Shown piece after piece: positions 33,181 through 35,204 of a DNA stretch of 35,204 nt. Numbering within the stretch: position 1 is the first letter of the stretch; each line of letters starts with the position of its first letter. The notes under the pieces were generated by a model. It searched no databases and was not told the DNA's origin. It was given only the letters and a program-made list of their open reading frames with translations. The stretch spans positions 11,547 to 46,750 of the forward strand of contig JAHEGF010000001.1 of assembly GCA_024645155.1 (NCBI GenBank), read 5' to 3'. The stretch is from Phyllobacteriaceae bacterium (GTDB lineage Bacteria; Pseudomonadota; Alphaproteobacteria; Rhizobiales; Rhizobiaceae). The position numbers and the translations under genes are program-made.

Positions 33181-34065
33181 TCAGGCCGGCGGCAGTTCCA
33201 CCAGGCTGGCGATATGGCGGGCAGCCTCGTGGGCATTGATGTCGGCACTGCGAATTAGTCCGTCGAAATGCCGTGTCAGGGTCCGGATCGGCTGCGTGGC
33301 GTTGAGCACCAGATACATGCCACCGACGAAGATCGCTGCGCGGATGGGGCCAAATATCGTGTAGGGGATCGAGTATCGCGCACGTCCGTCATACAGGAAA
33401 AGCCGGAAAGTAGGATAAAGCTCATCGAGCAGGCGTGCCATGTGCTGCAATTGCGCGCGGCGCAAGCCTACATCAAGGCCGCTCCATATACCGCCGCCAT
33501 CGGCGAAAGTCCGCATCGTCTGCCATGGCATGCAGACTTCCATGTCGGTTTCAGGACGGCGGTTGTAGTCAATACGGTACTGGGCCTCGTCCTTTTGCGT
33601 GGTCCGGTTGCGGTCGGCGGCATCGGCTTCGAAATTGATGACCGCATCGGTGCGCAGAAGATCGGGAATTCCGGAGGGCACGTAGCGGATTTTGGCTCCG
33701 GCCGCTTCGGCATGCCAGCGCGCCAGCAAAGTGTGGTCAAAACTGCCGGTGCCTTCCTCGATCTCGATGCTCGGCTTCAACTCGCCGGTAACGCCTTCAT
33801 CCTGCGACAGGCCAAGCAGCCAGTCGAGCGACACGTCGTTGGCAATGGCAATATTCATCAGTGTTTCGGCGCGTGGCAGGCGGGTCGATGATCCCGACAG
33901 CAATTGTGACAGCGCCGACCGGTCTATGCCGACCGATGCGGCGAAGCGGGACTGCTTTTGTCCGGTGCGTACCAGCAGCAATTGCAGCCGGTCGCGAAAA
34001 ATCCGGGAGAGATCACGCTTGTCCATCGGAATTACATTAGCAATCTTGTTTACCAAATACAACAT
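33181..34065 (-). CDS. XRE family (Cro/CI HTH) transcriptional regulator with C-terminal ligand/effector domain
   Basis: QLLLVRTGQKQSRFAASVGIDRSALSQLLSGSSTRLPRAETLMNIAIANDVSLDWLLG; start may be 34026 (MDKRDLSRIF). Confidence 0.82.
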   Translation of the reverse strand: MLYLVNKIANVIPMDKRDLSRIFRDRLQLLLVRTGQKQSRFAASVGIDRSALSQLLSGSSTRLPRAETLMNIAIANDVSLDWLLGLSQDEGVTGELKPSIEIEEGTGSFDHTLLARWHAEAAGAKIRYVPSGIPDLLRTDAVINFEADAADRNRTTQKDEAQYRIDYNRRPETDMEVCMPWQTMRTFADGGGIWSGLDVGLRRAQLQHMARLLDELYPTFRLFLYDGRARYSIPYTIFGPIRAAIFVGGMYLVLNATQPIRTLTRHFDGLIRSADINAHEAARHIASLVELPPA

Positions 34066-34174
34066 TTGAGGTGTTTGATGTGCATAGATAACGATTTGTG
34101 TGCTGTCTCACATTGTCGTGAACGCTCTTTTTGTGACAAATCAGGTGCTGTCAGTATCGGAAATTCAAAGACTT

Positions 34175-35110
34175 ATGCCGCAAACCCCGTCAGCAGCACC
34201 AAAGACGCCGGCAATTGAGTGGCCGACTGTGATGCTTCTGACCGCCTGTTACACGGTCTGGTTTGCAAGCGCGTTCCTTGTATACGCATCAATGCCGGTA
34301 GTGGCGCTGGTCGTCATGACATTTGCCACAGCGTTGCATTCGTCGCTGCAGCACGAGGCCCTGCATGGTCATCCGACACGATCGCGGCTGGTCAACGAGG
34401 CTCTGGTTTCGTTGCCGCTTGGCCTGTTTTATCCCTATCGCCGGTTTCAGGAGACGCATCTTAAGCACCATTGCGATGCGCGGCTGACTGATCCCTATGA
34501 TGACCCGGAAAGTTTTTACCGGGCGGCATTTGTCTATGAGCGCCTGCCCGAGGCAATCAAGAAACTGCTGCGCTTCAACAACACGCTTGCCGGCAGGCTG
34601 ATTACCGGACCAGCGCTGATGATCGGCGGCTTCATCTGTTCGGATATCCAGAAAATCCGAAATGGCGACCGGGACGTTGGAACCGCCTGGATCGTGCATC
34701 TTTGCGGCGTGGCGGTGCTGTATTTCATTGTCCGCGGCGCCGGTATTCCGTTCTGGCTCTATGCGATAACCGTAGCCTATTTCGGCCTTTCGCTGATTGC
34801 GATCCGGACCTATGCCGAGCATCAATGGTCGGAACGGGCTGACGGGCGGACAATCATTGTGGAACGCTCGCCGCTGGCACTGCTGTTCCTCAACAACAAT
34901 TTGCATCTTGTGCATCACAAACATCCGGCAGCCGCATGGTACCGGTTGCCGGCGCTATACAGCGCGCGGCGCGACGAGTGGGCGGCGATGAATGGCGGCT
35001 ATGTGTTTCCGGGATACGGCGCACTTTTCCGTGCATTTGCGTTCCGGTCCAAAGAACCTGTCGCGCATCCGGTGCTCCACCGTGTGCGGGCTGAGCCGCC
35101 AATTAAGTAG
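34175..35110 (+). CDS. Fatty acid desaturase family membrane protein
   Basis: His boxes: HSSLQHEALHGH, HLKHHCDARLTDPYDDPE, HLVHHKHPAAAWYRLP. Confidence 0.87.
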   Translation: MPQTPSAAPKTPAIEWPTVMLLTACYTVWFASAFLVYASMPVVALVVMTFATALHSSLQHEALHGHPTRSRLVNEALVSLPLGLFYPYRRFQETHLKHHCDARLTDPYDDPESFYRAAFVYERLPEAIKKLLRFNNTLAGRLITGPALMIGGFICSDIQKIRNGDRDVGTAWIVHLCGVAVLYFIVRGAGIPFWLYAITVAYFGLSLIAIRTYAEHQWSERADGRTIIVERSPLALLFLNNNLHLVHHKHPAAAWYRLPALYSARRDEWAAMNGGYVFPGYGALFRAFAFRSKEPVAHPVLHRVRAEPPIK

Positions 35111-35204
35111 CCGTAGTGACTGTTTGCGGATTACACTTGTCCGGCATTTGATCATTCCAATCCGGAGATGCCGTGGAGCCCGTTGCCGCCCTGCCAATGT
35201 ATGA

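Noticed and set aside
1-35204. Mobile elements, CRISPR arrays, tRNA/rRNA genes
   Set aside because: No direct-repeat arrays, transposase/integrase motifs or recognisable structural RNA sequences seen.

Overview
35.2 kb of GC-rich alphaproteobacterial (probably Rhizobiales-like) chromosome, nearly all protein coding. I saw no rRNA, tRNA, CRISPR array, transposase or prophage. Blocks from left to right: (1) a surface polysaccharide/glycolipid locus (3'-end of an epimerase, class-III aminotransferase, membrane protein, FkbM methyltransferase, O-antigen-ligase-like protein, PIG-L deacetylase, FemAB/GNAT-like protein); (2) a dimethylglycine/sarcosine-dehydrogenase-like FAD+GcvT enzyme, a DUF1194 protein, a pirin, a GlxA/GbdR-type AraC regulator, a HAD dehalogenase, a DUF1127 microprotein and a divergent LysR; (3) a corrinoid C1-transfer block: ASKHA/2Fe-2S corrinoid activator, methyl-THF:corrinoid methyltransferase, MTHFR, MTHFR C-terminal/MetV-like protein, PF13769 'virulence factor', ExoD, DUF1638, B12-binding corrinoid protein and divergent MttB-like methyltransferase, plus a distal homocysteine S-methyltransferase; (4) LysE, an Fe-S protein, an ECF sigma/VWA operon, ZntB, DUF6249 and a class III cyclase-sigma70 fusion with a membrane partner; (5) an XRE regulator divergent from a fatty acid desaturase. 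Main points for follow-up: (a) the corrinoid block plus the distal homocysteine methyltransferase look like a multi-part (split) methionine synthase/methyl-transfer machine, joined by a shared palindromic operator and by Arg/Gly-rich tails on the likely corrinoid-protein partners; (b) a single-ORF fusion of an apparently intact class III nucleotidyl cyclase domain to an ECF-like sigma factor; (c) a textbook CtrA full site upstream of the O-antigen-ligase-like gene; (d) small ORFs missed by the 60-aa ORF track.
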